From: Streptomyces aureoverticillatus
GTDB lineage: Bacteria; Actinomycetota; Actinomycetes; Streptomycetales; Streptomycetaceae
Direction: 5' to 3'
NCBI RefSeq assembly: GCF_014649395.1
Contig: NZ_BMSY01000015.1
Span: forward strand, 62,001 to 126,000
DNA: 64,000 bases
Made by a program: the position numbers and the translations under genes. Shown here piece by piece: positions 33,369 through 43,025 of this stretch; the stretch's first letter is position 1; each line of letters starts with the position of its first letter. The notes beneath the pieces are model-generated. The model had not been told where the DNA came from. It ran no database searches and saw only the letters and a list, made by a program, of their open reading frames with translations.

Positions 33369-34136
33369 ATGTCTGACGCATCTTCTGCGGCGGACGGGCC
33401 CCCCGCCCCCCGCCCCCGCACCGCAGCCGTGATCCCCGCCGCCGGACGTGGTGTACGGCTCGGCCCGGGCGCCCCCAAGGCGCTGCGCGCGCTGAACGGC
33501 ACGCCGATGCTCATCCACGCCGTGCGCGCCATGGCCGCGTCCCGCGCCGTCTCGCTCGTCGTGGTCGTGGCACCGGCGGACGGCGCCGCCGAGGTCAAGA
33601 CCCTGCTCGCCGATCACGCCCTGCCCGAGCGCACCGACTTCCTCGTCGTGCCCGGCGGCGCGACCCGCCAGGAATCCGTGAAGCTCGGCCTGGACGCGCT
33701 GCCGCCCGGCATCGACATCGTGCTCGTGCACGACGCGGCCCGCCCCCTGGTCCCCGTCGACACCGTCGACGGCGTCATCGAGGCCGTCCGCGACGGGGCG
33801 CCCGCCGTGGTCCCCGCGCTGCCCGTCGCCGACACCGTCAAGGAAGTCGGGCCGGCGGCACCCGGCGAGCCCGAGCCCGTCGTCGCCACCCCCGAGCGCG
33901 CCCGGCTGCGCGCCGTACAGACCCCGCAGGGCTTCGACCGCGCGACGCTGCTGCGCGCGCACGAGGCGGCCGTCGTCGGCGAGGGCGCCACGGACTGCGC
34001 GGGGCTCGTGGAGCGGCTCGGCGAGCCGGTCGTGCTGGTGCCCGGCCACGAGGAGGCGTTCAAGGTGACCCGGCCGCTGGACCTCGTCCTGGCCGAGGCC
34101 GTGCTCGCGCGCAGGAGGGCGAACGATGGCTTCTGA
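33369..34136 (+). CDS. ispD: 2-C-methyl-D-erythritol 4-phosphate cytidylyltransferase
   Basis: A 255-residue IspD of the MEP isoprenoid pathway (CTP plus MEP gives CDP-ME). It has the nucleotide-binding VIPAAGRGVRLGPGAPKALR, the VPGGATRQESVKLGLDAL block and LVHDAARPLV. A short Ala/Pro-rich N-terminus precedes the fold. Its 3' end overlaps ispF by 11 bases, so the two consecutive pathway enzymes are coupled. Confidence 0.95.
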   Translation: MSDASSAADGPPAPRPRTAAVIPAAGRGVRLGPGAPKALRALNGTPMLIHAVRAMAASRAVSLVVVVAPADGAAEVKTLLADHALPERTDFLVVPGGATRQESVKLGLDALPPGIDIVLVHDAARPLVPVDTVDGVIEAVRDGAPAVVPALPVADTVKEVGPAAPGEPEPVVATPERARLRAVQTPQGFDRATLLRAHEAAVVGEGATDCAGLVERLGEPVVLVPGHEEAFKVTRPLDLVLAEAVLARRRANDGF

Positions 34137-34686
34137 CCCGCAGCCGCAGGATCGGTCTTCCCAGCAGCAGCCGGGAGCCGGTGCGCCCGCCTCCCCGTAC
34201 CTCCTGCCCCAAGTCGGCATCGGCACCGACATCCACGCCTTCGAAGAGGGCCGCGAGCTGTGGTGCGCCGGCCTGAAGTGGGAAGGGGAGGGCCCCGGCC
34301 TCGCCGGGCACTCCGACGCGGACGTCGTCGCGCACGCGGCGTGCAACGCGCTGTTCTCCGCCGCGGGCCTCGGCGACCTCGGCGCCCACTTCGGCACCGG
34401 GCGGCCCGAGTGGGCCGGCGCCTCCGGGCTCGCGCTGCTCACCGAGGCCGCGCGGATCGTGCGGGACGCCGGGTTCGTCATCGGCAACGTGGCCGTGCAG
34501 GTCGTCGGCCCCCGGCCCAAGATCGGCAAGCGGCGCGAGGAGGCCCAGAAGGTGCTCTCCGAGGCGGCGGGCGCCCCGGTCACCGTGTCCGGGGCGACCA
34601 CCGACGGGCTCGGCTTCCCCGGCCGTGGCGACGGGCTCGCGGCCGTGGCGACGGCGCTGGTGGTGCGCGCCCCGCACGCCGTCTGA
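34126..34686 (+). CDS. ispF: 2-C-methyl-D-erythritol 2,4-cyclodiphosphate synthase
   Basis: A 186-residue IspF. After a ~28-residue polar extension the fold begins VGIGTDIHAFEEG, with the zinc ligands D and H of TDIH and the later His in GHSDADVVAHAACNA, and DLGAHFGT. It converts CDP-ME2P to cyclic MEcPP. The ATG lies inside ispD. Confidence 0.96.
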   Translation: MASDPQPQDRSSQQQPGAGAPASPYLLPQVGIGTDIHAFEEGRELWCAGLKWEGEGPGLAGHSDADVVAHAACNALFSAAGLGDLGAHFGTGRPEWAGASGLALLTEAARIVRDAGFVIGNVAVQVVGPRPKIGKRREEAQKVLSEAAGAPVTVSGATTDGLGFPGRGDGLAAVATALVVRAPHAV

Positions 34687-34825
34687 CGGCTTCGCGCCGC
34701 ACGCGCCTGCGCGCCCCCTGGGCTCACGGAGGCGCGTGGAGATCCCCGACGGTCCACGTGTGGTGCTGGAGGATCGGGTACACGCACAAAGCGCCCAATC
34801 CCGGCACCCCTCCCAAGGAGACACC

Positions 34826-35230
34826 GTGACCGCCGCACTCTCCGACAAGCTCAAGGCCCTCCTGGACACCCCGGTCTTCGTCATCGTCGCCACCGTCCAG
34901 CCCGACGGCAGCCCCCAGCTGTCACCGGTCTGGGTGAAGCGCGACGGCGACGACGTCATCTTCTCCACCACGCTGGGGCGGCAGAAGGAGAAGAACCTGC
35001 GCCGCGACCCGCGCGTGACGGTGCTCCTGCAGCCCTTCGACGCCCCCTACACGTACGCCGAGATCCGCGGCACCGTCACCATGTCCACCGAGGGCGGGCA
35101 GGAACTCATCGACGAACTGGCGCTGAAGTACACCGGCCAGAAGTACGCGGAGTTCAACCCGAGGTCCGCCGAGGACAATCCGCGCGTCGTCGTCCGCGTC
35201 ACGCCCCGCAAGGTCGTCGGCAGGCTCTGA
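34826..35230 (+). CDS. PPOX-class F420-dependent oxidoreductase
   Basis: A 134-residue split-barrel flavin/deazaflavin-binding protein (FVIVATVQPDGSPQLSPVWV, TTLGRQKEKNLRRDPRVTVL), matching the actinobacterial PPOX F420 group that reduces small organic substrates or binds biliverdin. GTG 34826 has AAGGAG five bases upstream. Monocistronic; downstream is a 20-bp direct repeat (GAGCGCCCTGCCCGGGGC, twice in 35229-35268). Confidence 0.88.
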   Translation: MTAALSDKLKALLDTPVFVIVATVQPDGSPQLSPVWVKRDGDDVIFSTTLGRQKEKNLRRDPRVTVLLQPFDAPYTYAEIRGTVTMSTEGGQELIDELALKYTGQKYAEFNPRSAEDNPRVVVRVTPRKVVGRL

Positions 35231-35343
35231 GCGCCCTGCCCGGGGCACTGAGCGCCCTGCCCGGGGCGCCCGTTCATCACAGTTGTGTGCCCTGTCGCCC
35301 CTGGGGGCGCGGGGCACTGCCCCGGGGCCACTACCCTGGAGTG

Positions 35344-36747
35344 GTGACGATTCGCCTGTACGACACCAGCGCCCGGCAGATCCGAGACTTCAGCCCCCTC
35401 GTCGAAGGCTGTGTCTCGATCTACCTGTGCGGCGCCACGGTGCAGGCCGCCCCGCACATCGGACACATCCGCTCGGGCCTCAACTTCGACATCATGCGCC
35501 GCTGGTTCAGCTACCGCGGCTATGACGTGACGTTCATCCGCAACGTCACGGACATCGACGACAAGATCATCGGCAAGTCGGCGGACCAGGGCCGCCCCTG
35601 GTGGGCCATCGGGTACGAGAACGAGCGTGCCTTCAACAGCGGTTACGACGTCCTCGGCTGCCTGCCGCCCACCTACGAGCCGCGTGCCACCGGCCACGTC
35701 ACCGAGATGGTCGAGATGATGCGCGAGCTCATCGACCGCGGACACGCGTACGAGGCGGACGGCAGCGTCTACTTCGACGTGCGCTCCTTCCCCGGATACC
35801 TGGAGCTGTCCAACCAGGACCTGGACGAGCTGCGCCAGCCCGCCGAGGAGGGCATCACCGGCAAGCGCGACCCGCGCGACTTCGCCATGTGGAAGGCGGC
35901 CAAGCCGGGCGAGCCCGACTGGGAGAGCCCCTGGGGCCGCGGCCGTCCCGGCTGGCACCTGGAGTGCTCGGCCATGGCGCACAAGTACCTGGGCGCGGAG
36001 TTCGACATCCACGGCGGCGGCATCGACCTGATCTTCCCGCACCACGAGAACGAGATCGCCCAGGCCAAGGCCTTCGGCGACGCCTTCGCGCGGTACTGGG
36101 TGCACAACGGCTGGGTCACCATGAGCGGCGAGAAGATGTCGAAGTCGCTCGGCAACTCCGTGCTCGTCTCCGAGATGGTCAAGCACTGGCGCCCCATCGT
36201 CCTGCGCTACTACCTGGGCACCCCGCACTACCGCTCGATGATCGAGTACAGCGAGGAGGCCCTGCGCGAGGCCGAGTCCGCGTTCGCGCGCATCGAGGGC
36301 TTCGTGCAGCGCGTGGTGGAGAAGGCCGGGGGCGTGGTCGAGCCCGCCGCCGAGGTGCCGCCCGCGTTCGCCGAGGCGATGGACGACGACCTGGGCGTCC
36401 CGCAGGCGCTCGCGATCGTGCACACCACGGTCCGGCAGGGCAACTCCGCGCTCGCCGCCGACGACAAGGAAGCCGCGATCGCCCGCCTCGCCGAGGTGCG
36501 GGCCATGCTCGGCGTCCTCGGCCTCGACCCGCTCGACGAACACTGGGCGGGCGGCGACGGCGAGAGCGGCGAAGACCTGCACGGCGTGGTCGACACCCTC
36601 GTACGCCTCGTCCTGGACCAGCGCGAGGCCGCCCGCGGCCGCAAGGACTGGGCCACCGCCGACGCCATCCGCGACCAGCTCGGCCAGTCGGGCCTCGTCA
36701 TCGAGGACAGCCCGACCGGCCCCCGCTGGACTCTCGGTCCGCGCTAG
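35344..36747 (+). CDS. cysS: Cysteinyl-tRNA synthetase
   Basis: A 467-residue class I synthetase: HIGH at residues 38-41 (APHIGHIRSG), zinc ligand C29, KMSKS in MSGEKMSKSLGN, and the second zinc region GWHLECSAMAHKY with HHENEIAQ. GTG 35344 (VTIRLYDTSARQ) matches the family start; GTG 35341 is an alternative. It is a true CysS and not MshC, because it has the full C-terminal anticodon domain. Confidence 0.96.
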   Translation: MTIRLYDTSARQIRDFSPLVEGCVSIYLCGATVQAAPHIGHIRSGLNFDIMRRWFSYRGYDVTFIRNVTDIDDKIIGKSADQGRPWWAIGYENERAFNSGYDVLGCLPPTYEPRATGHVTEMVEMMRELIDRGHAYEADGSVYFDVRSFPGYLELSNQDLDELRQPAEEGITGKRDPRDFAMWKAAKPGEPDWESPWGRGRPGWHLECSAMAHKYLGAEFDIHGGGIDLIFPHHENEIAQAKAFGDAFARYWVHNGWVTMSGEKMSKSLGNSVLVSEMVKHWRPIVLRYYLGTPHYRSMIEYSEEALREAESAFARIEGFVQRVVEKAGGVVEPAAEVPPAFAEAMDDDLGVPQALAIVHTTVRQGNSALAADDKEAAIARLAEVRAMLGVLGLDPLDEHWAGGDGESGEDLHGVVDTLVRLVLDQREAARGRKDWATADAIRDQLGQSGLVIEDSPTGPRWTLGPR

Positions 36748-36764
36748 CGCGGACCGCATGCTGA

Positions 36765-36792
36765 TGTGCCGCCCGGGGACTCGGGCGGCACA
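36765..36792 (+). terminator. Hairpin after cysS
   Basis: An 11-bp perfect stem TGTGCCGCCCG / CGGGCGGCACA with a 6-base loop, 17 bases after the cysS stop. Confidence 0.8.
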
Positions 36793-36872
36793 CTGCATAT
36801 ACGACGACTTCAGATGCGTACGTGCGCAAGCAGCGCGGGTACGCAACCACGCTTCACACAGACAGGTAGGTC

Positions 36873-37814
36873 ATGGCCGCTAACAACCGCCGCATGTCCG
36901 GCAAGAAGGGCGCGCAGGTCGGCAGCGGCGGCAAGCGGCGCCGGGCCCTGGAGGGCAAGGGCCCCACGCCGCCCGCCGAGATGCGCAAGGGACACGTCAA
37001 GCAGCGCGTCGCCCAGGCCAAGTCGCGCCGCGCCACCGGTCGGCAGGCCCCCCGCGGCCGGGGCGGCAAGTCGGCGTCCGAGATGGTCGTCGGCCGCAAC
37101 CCCGTCTACGAGGCGCTGCGCGGTGGCGTGCCCGCGACGACGCTGTACGTCCAGCAGTTCATCGACAACGACGAGCGCGTCCGCGAGGCGCTCCAGCTCG
37201 CCGCCGAGCGCGGCGACATCCACCTGATGGAGGCGCCGCGCGCCGAGCTGGACCGGATGACCAACGGCCTCAACCACCAGGGCCTGGTGCTCCAGGTGCC
37301 GCCGTACGAGTACGCGCACCCCGAGGACCTGGCCGCGGCCGCCTACGACCAGGGCGAGGACCCGCTCATCGTCGCCCTGGACGGCGTCACCGACCCGCGC
37401 AACCTCGGCGCCGTCGTCCGCTCCGTCTCCGCCTTCGCCGGGCACGGCGTCCTGGTGCCCGAGCGCCGGGCCGCCGGGATGACGGCCAGCGCCTGGAAGA
37501 CGTCGGCGGGCACGGCGGCGCGCACGCCGGTCGCGCGCGCCACCAACCTCACCCGCGCCCTGGAGGCGTACAAGAAGGCGGGCCTCGCGATCGTCGGCCT
37601 CGCCGCCGACGGTGACCACGAGATCGGCGACCTGGAGGCCCTGGAGGGCCCGGTCGTCATCGTCGTGGGCAGCGAGGGCAAGGGCCTGTCCCGGCTGGTC
37701 GGCGAGACCTGCGACTTCCGGGTGCGCATTCCGATGCCCGGCGGCGCGGAGTCGCTGAACGCCGGTGTCGCGGCGGGCGTGGTGCTGTACGAGGCGGCGC
37801 GGCGCCGCAGCTGA
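36873..37814 (+). CDS. rlmB: 23S rRNA (guanosine(2251)-2'-O)-methyltransferase RlmB (SpoU/TrmH family)
   Basis: A 313-residue SpoU methyltransferase. A ~70-residue Lys/Arg/Gly-rich tail leads into the L30-like substrate domain (VVGRNPVYEALRGG) and the knotted SAM domain with motifs LDGVTDPRNLGAVVRS, VVGSEGKGLSRL and RIPMPGGAESLNAGVAA. It methylates the 23S rRNA peptidyl-transferase P loop. ATG 36873. The stop is followed by a run of ten C (37837-37846) and a GGCCCGG-GTTGA-CCGGGCC hairpin. Confidence 0.94.
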   Translation: MAANNRRMSGKKGAQVGSGGKRRRALEGKGPTPPAEMRKGHVKQRVAQAKSRRATGRQAPRGRGGKSASEMVVGRNPVYEALRGGVPATTLYVQQFIDNDERVREALQLAAERGDIHLMEAPRAELDRMTNGLNHQGLVLQVPPYEYAHPEDLAAAAYDQGEDPLIVALDGVTDPRNLGAVVRSVSAFAGHGVLVPERRAAGMTASAWKTSAGTAARTPVARATNLTRALEAYKKAGLAIVGLAADGDHEIGDLEALEGPVVIVVGSEGKGLSRLVGETCDFRVRIPMPGGAESLNAGVAAGVVLYEAARRRS

Positions 37815-37962
37815 CGGCGCGGCCCCGCGCGGCGCGCCCCCCCCCCGGCGCGGCCGGGCCCGGGTTGACCGGGCCGGGCCCCGCCCGGTAGTGGGTGCTT
37901 GACGGGGTCCGGACATTTGGCGTGGGTCAAGGCAGTGTCCAAACCACACGTCACTCGGTTAG

Positions 37963-39747
37963 ATGAGTGTGGACACCAGAACACCCCGCACACCCACGGG
38001 GGGACGCTCGTCAGGGTTCGACGACACTCCCGCGCTGAGCATGGTGAAGGTGCCCTGCGACCCGGCGCAGGTCATCGTCAATCACGCGAGTTTCCGCGTG
38101 CAGCTCCCCACCGCCGGGCGGACCCAATCGCCGCGTATCGCACGCCACTTGAGCGCCGCGGACGACACCGTGCGCATCCCCGCCGTCGGCGGTGCCCCGG
38201 CCCGCAGGCGGGCGCCCGTCGTGTGGAGCGGCAAGTCCGCGCCGGGCGACCTCGACGCGGGCGAGCTGCTGCAGGCGGCGCGCGCCGGCGGTGTGCGCCG
38301 TTCGGCCGAGGGGGCGGGCCGGGACGGCGACGCGCATGCCGTGCTCGGCGGCCGCGACTCCTTCGACGACGGCGTCTCCACTCAGACCATCCCGCGCGTC
38401 GACCTCGACGACCCGTACGCCGACCCCGCCGAGACCGCCGCGTTCACCCCGCCGCGCGACCCCGCCGAGACCGCGGCCTTCACCCCGCCCCGCGACCCCG
38501 GCGCCGGCACCCGGCTGCTCCCGCAGATGCGCCTGCCCGGCAGCGCCGACGACGAGCAGCACGCGGCCGCCACCGCCTCGGCGGCGTACGACGGCGACGA
38601 CGACGCGGACGAGTACGAGGACGACGACCGCGACGGGGCCACCGGCCGCCGCGGCGCCGGGCACCGGCACGCCTACTTCCCCGGCCGCCGCATGAACCTC
38701 GGCGTCGTGCTGCTCCCGCTGCGCGTCTTCCTCGGCTTCATCTCCATCTACGCCGGCATGGGCAAGCTGTGCGACCCCGTCTACTTCGACGGCGGCGAGC
38801 GCGGCTCCATGGTCAAGTGGCTGAACTCGCTGCACCCGTGGGCGCTCGCCGAGCCGCTGCGGGACTGGGCGCTCCAGCATCCCGTGGGCGCCGGCCTGGT
38901 CATCGCCTTCCTCCAGGTCATCGTCGGCGTGCTGACCGTGCTCGGCCTCTGGCAGCGGCTCGCCGCGTCCGTCGGCGTGCTGCTCTCGGCCGCGCTCCTG
39001 GTGACGGTGAGCTGGAAGACCGTCCCGGTCTACGACGCGCCGGACATCATCTATCTGGCCGCCTGGTCCCCGCTGATCATCGCGGGCGCGCCCGTCTACT
39101 CGGTCGACGGCCGGCTCGCGGGCGAGGCCTGGCGCACGCTCGGACCGCGCGCCGAACTGTGGGAGCTGCGGCGCCGGGTGCTGCGCCGCGGCGCGCTCAT
39201 CGGGACCGTCGTCGTCGGCCTCACGCTGCTCATCGGCTCGGTGCTCGGCGGCGCCGTGCGGGACGCGGACCGCGTCACCGTGCCCGGCCCCGGCGAGGCG
39301 CCGCGCAACAACCTGCCCGGCTCGCCGCTGCCGAAGAACTCCGACGGCGAGCGCGAGCTGCGCCGCGACCGGCAGAGCCCGTCGGCGCCCTCCGACGGCG
39401 CGCCCACCCAGGGGAGTTCGGCCAGCCCCACGCGGGGCGGCGAGGGCACTCCGGGGGCGGCCCGCGAGACCGGTGGCGGCGGCACGAGCGAGAACCGGCC
39501 GAGCGCCACCCAGGGCACCGGCGGCGACCAGGCGCCCGCCTCCCAGCAGCAGGCGCCCACCCAGCAGCAGCCGCCCGCGGCCACCAGCGGCCCGGCCGCG
39601 ACCACGGGTGGCGGCAGCACCGGTGGCGGGGGCACCACCGGCGGCGGCACCACGAGCAGCGGCTCCGGCGGCAGCACCGGCGGTGGCGGGACCACCGGCG
39701 GCGGCGGCGACCGGCCGGGCGGCCTGCTCGGCGGTGTCCTCGGCTGA
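37963..39747 (+). CDS. DoxX-family membrane protein with long disordered tails
   Basis: A 594-residue protein. The N-terminal ~245 residues are polar and disordered, including a direct repeat of 12 residues (DPAETAAFTPPR twice). The DoxX domain (~248-390; LPLRVFLGFISIYAGMGKL, GLVIAFLQVIVGVLTVLGLW) has four helices, and a fifth helix (GTVVVGLTLLIGSVLGGAV) follows. A ~150-residue Ser/Thr/Gly/Gln-rich tail ends the protein. DoxX proteins are linked to thiosulfate oxidation or oxidative-stress complexes, but the role of this extended actinobacterial form is unknown. Confidence 0.85.
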   Translation: MSVDTRTPRTPTGGRSSGFDDTPALSMVKVPCDPAQVIVNHASFRVQLPTAGRTQSPRIARHLSAADDTVRIPAVGGAPARRRAPVVWSGKSAPGDLDAGELLQAARAGGVRRSAEGAGRDGDAHAVLGGRDSFDDGVSTQTIPRVDLDDPYADPAETAAFTPPRDPAETAAFTPPRDPGAGTRLLPQMRLPGSADDEQHAAATASAAYDGDDDADEYEDDDRDGATGRRGAGHRHAYFPGRRMNLGVVLLPLRVFLGFISIYAGMGKLCDPVYFDGGERGSMVKWLNSLHPWALAEPLRDWALQHPVGAGLVIAFLQVIVGVLTVLGLWQRLAASVGVLLSAALLVTVSWKTVPVYDAPDIIYLAAWSPLIIAGAPVYSVDGRLAGEAWRTLGPRAELWELRRRVLRRGALIGTVVVGLTLLIGSVLGGAVRDADRVTVPGPGEAPRNNLPGSPLPKNSDGERELRRDRQSPSAPSDGAPTQGSSASPTRGGEGTPGAARETGGGGTSENRPSATQGTGGDQAPASQQQAPTQQQPPAATSGPAATTGGGSTGGGGTTGGGTTSSGSGGSTGGGGTTGGGGDRPGGLLGGVLG

Positions 39748-39758
39748 GGACGCGTCTT

Positions 39759-39824
39759 CGTACGTCTCTTGCGTACGGCGCGCGTACGTCTCCGCGTACG
39801 TCTCCCGCGTACGGCTCTCGTACG
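39759..39824. repeat. CGTACG cluster downstream of DoxX gene
   Basis: Six CGTACG hexamers occur at 39759, 39772, 39783, 39795, 39808 and 39819, every 11-13 bases. This is the same core as the two ECF41 leaders, but here it sits between a stop codon and a terminator. Confidence 0.8.
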
Positions 39825-39873
39825 CGAACCGGGGCCCCGCACACAGCATGTGTGCGGGGCCCCGGTTCGCGTA
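39821..39873. terminator. 25-bp-stem bidirectional terminator
   Basis: A perfect stem from 39821-39845 to 39849-39873 with a GCA loop, core ACCGGGGCCCCGCACACA. It lies between the convergent DoxX and nucleotidyltransferase genes. Confidence 0.9.
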
Positions 39874-39898
39874 TCGAAGAGCTGGTGCCGGAGGTCGG

Positions 39899-40633
39899 TC
39901 AGCGGGCCTGGGCCGCGAGTTCCTTGGCCGCTTCCGTGAGGTCCTTGGCGGTGTCGATGGCGCGCCAGTACGCGCCCTGCGGCAGCGGGTAGCCGGCCAG
40001 GCGCTTCTCGCGGGCCAGGCGCGGGAACGTGGTGCGCTCGTGGTCGCCGCGGTCGGGCAGCAGGGCGGTGAAGGCCGCCGAGAAGACGTACACGCCCGCG
40101 TTGATGAGGTACGGCGACGGCGGCGCCTCGATGAAGTCCGTGATGTGGCCGAAGGCGTCCGTCTCCACGGCGCCCCAGGGGATCCGGGGGCGGGCGAGGG
40201 CCAGCGTGGCGGTGGCGTCGCGCTCGGCGTGGAAGGCGGCCATGTCGCGCAGCGAGAAGCGCGTCCAGATGTCGCCGTTGGTCGCGTACCAGGGCTGGTC
40301 GGCGTGCGGCAGGTGCGCGGCGGCGTACTTGAGGCCGCCGCCGCGGCCGAGCGGCTCGGTCTCCACGACGGTGGTGACCTTCAGCGGCAGATCCGCGGAC
40401 TCCAGCCACTCCTGGAGCACCTCGGCGAGGTGGCCGCAGGAGACGACGGCGTCCGTGACGCCCTCGGCGGCGAGCCAGGCGAGCTGGTGGCCGATGATCG
40501 GAGTCCCCGTGCCGGGGATCTCGACCATCGGCTTGGGCCGGTCGTCGGTGTACGGGCGAAGGCGTGAGCCCTGGCCGCCGGCCAGGACGACGGCCTGCGT
40601 GGGCCGTACGGGATGGTGGGCACCGGAGGTCAT
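39899..40633 (-). CDS. Sugar-phosphate nucleotidyltransferase
   Basis: A 244-residue NTP_transferase: signature VVLAGGQGSRLRPYTDDRPK, the KPMVEIPGTG substrate loop, WYATNGDIWTRF and INAGVYVFSAAF. It makes NDP-sugars such as mannose or glucose derivatives; the exact sugar cannot be told. ATG 40633. It lies immediately downstream of a small membrane-protein gene on the same strand. Confidence 0.9.
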   Translation of the reverse strand: MTSGAHHPVRPTQAVVLAGGQGSRLRPYTDDRPKPMVEIPGTGTPIIGHQLAWLAAEGVTDAVVSCGHLAEVLQEWLESADLPLKVTTVVETEPLGRGGGLKYAAAHLPHADQPWYATNGDIWTRFSLRDMAAFHAERDATATLALARPRIPWGAVETDAFGHITDFIEAPPSPYLINAGVYVFSAAFTALLPDRGDHERTTFPRLAREKRLAGYPLPQGAYWRAIDTAKDLTEAAKELAAQAR

Positions 40634-40736
40634 GACGGCACCTTACGCGGCGGACCGGGCGGGTTTCCGCGCCGCCCCGGCCCCTGCCGGGCCCCTACCG
40701 GCCCTTGCCCTTCGCCGGCCGGAGCCGTCGTTTCTT

Positions 40737-40769
40737 GGCGTGGCCGTCCCGGGCGGGCGCGGCCACGCC
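40737..40769 (-). terminator. Hairpin downstream of the small membrane-protein gene
   Basis: A 10-bp stem GGCGTGGCCG / CGGCCACGCC starting five bases beyond the stop of the gene at 40774. Confidence 0.65.
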
Positions 40770-40773
40770 GTGC

Positions 40774-41232
40774 TCAGCCGTTCTGGTGGGCGGCCACGCC
40801 CGAGGCGTAGGCCGTGTCGCAGACCGGGCGGGCGTAGGACTGGGCGCGGGTCGGGCCGTACGCGCGGACGGCGGCGCGGCCGAGGGCGCGGGCGACGGAC
40901 ACGCAGTGCTTGGCGAGCGACGGGTGCCGGTCGACCTCCTGCTGGAGATGCGTGAGCGCGACGCCCGGGTTCTCCTCCTGGAGTTCCAGGAGCAGCCGGT
41001 CGCGCAGGACGTCCTGCGGGGCGCGGGACTTGGCCGGTGCGGACAGATCGCCCGCGGACGCGGTGAGGACCGAATCCGAGGGGCTTCCGGACCAGTTGAC
41101 CCGGGTGACCGCGAGCGTGCCGGACAGCACCAGGACGACGGGCAGGACGAGGGCGAGCGTGCGCCCGATGCGGCGGCCGGGGCCGCGGTGGCCCCGGCGC
41201 GACTTCTGGGTGTGGTTGGCGGAGTGCGTCAC
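40774..41232 (-). CDS. Small membrane-anchored or secreted protein, unknown
   Basis: A 152-residue protein: basic N-terminus, one hydrophobic segment (TLALVLPVVLVLSGTLAV, ~25-42), then a helical exported domain with two Cys (KHCVSV, ARPVCDTAY) that may pair. The GTG start is by frame; family unknown. Related proteins sit next to msiK in other streptomycetes (recollection). Confidence 0.75.
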   Translation of the reverse strand: MTHSANHTQKSRRGHRGPGRRIGRTLALVLPVVLVLSGTLAVTRVNWSGSPSDSVLTASAGDLSAPAKSRAPQDVLRDRLLLELQEENPGVALTHLQQEVDRHPSLAKHCVSVARALGRAAVRAYGPTRAQSYARPVCDTAYASGVAAHQNG

Positions 41233-41412
41233 GCGAGTGAGAGTAGCGCCAGGTGATGATTTGGCGACATTTAGTCACCCGGTCGAGTGACCAGGAAAGT
41301 TGTTTGCCTGGGCGCGCGTTGACGTACGTGGATCGAAATGGCCGATGTGCCGGGGTATTTGTCGACACAACTGCGGGCAGCGCGGACGGCGCGGGCCGCA
41401 CCCGACCAAGCG

Positions 41413-41444
41413 CAAGGGCCCCGCACCGGAGTGCGGGGCCCTTG
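41413..41444. terminator. Hairpin terminator after msiK
   Basis: A 14-bp perfect stem CAAGGGCCCCGCAC / GTGCGGGGCCCTTG with a CGGA loop, 35 bases beyond the msiK stop on the minus strand. Confidence 0.88.
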
Positions 41445-41478
41445 GGTGGACGCAGGACAGCCCGTGTCCGGCGGTCGG

Positions 41479-42615
<1,137 letters not shown>

Positions 42616-42670
42616 GGTGAATGGGCCCCCTTCACCGGCAGGAACGTGCCGGACGATCCGAGTAAAGGAT

Positions 42671-42682
42671 GGGTCTAGTCCA
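42671..42682. promoter_or_regulatory. Possible DasR-responsive element upstream of msiK
   Basis: GGGTCTAGTCCA matches the core dre sequence TGGTCTAGACCA at 10 of 12 positions and lies in the msiK promoter region. DasR (GntR family) senses aminosugar phosphates. The match is short; treat it as a candidate. Confidence 0.4.
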
Positions 42683-42837
42683 CGTGGGTGAACTGTCCGT
42701 GACCGTACCCCGCAGGTCGTTGGTCTGTCAGTAGCCGGGGCGTCATCACCTTCCTCACCTTCGAGGAAATTTTCGACAGGGGGACCGGTCGTGTTGGTTA
42801 CACTTCACGGGCACGCCCCGCCGCCGGGCCCGTGCGC

Positions 42838-42911
42838 GCCTCCTTAGCTCAGTTGGTCAGAGCGCCGCTCTTGTAAAGCGAAGGTCGTCGGTTCGAATCC
42901 GACAGGGGGCT
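42838..42911 (+). tRNA. tRNA-Thr (anticodon TGT)
   Basis: A 74-nt cloverleaf: acceptor GCCTCCT / AGGGGGC (one G-U pair), D stem GCTC/GAGC, anticodon loop CTTGTAA with TGT at 42872-42874, and T arm GTCGG-TTCGAAT-CCGAC. No encoded CCA. A strong terminator follows. Confidence 0.96.
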
Positions 42912-42919
42912 CCGGACGA

Positions 42920-42958
42920 CGAAGGCCCGGGACACCGAAGAGGTGTCCCGGGCCTTCG
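42920..42958 (+). terminator. Terminator of the tRNA-Thr gene
   Basis: A 17-bp perfect stem CGAAGGCCCGGGACACC with its complement and a 5-base loop. Confidence 0.9.
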
Positions 42959-43025
42959 TGTTCCGGGTGGCGGGGTGGGTGGCCGGTGTTCTGGGCCGTG
43001 GGTGGCGGCAGGCCGGTGCGGGCCG

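Noticed and set aside
33089..33376. A small gene between carD and ispD
   Set aside because: No ribosome site, Arg/Pro/Val/Met-rich product, and it overlaps the ispD start; the region is repeat-like.
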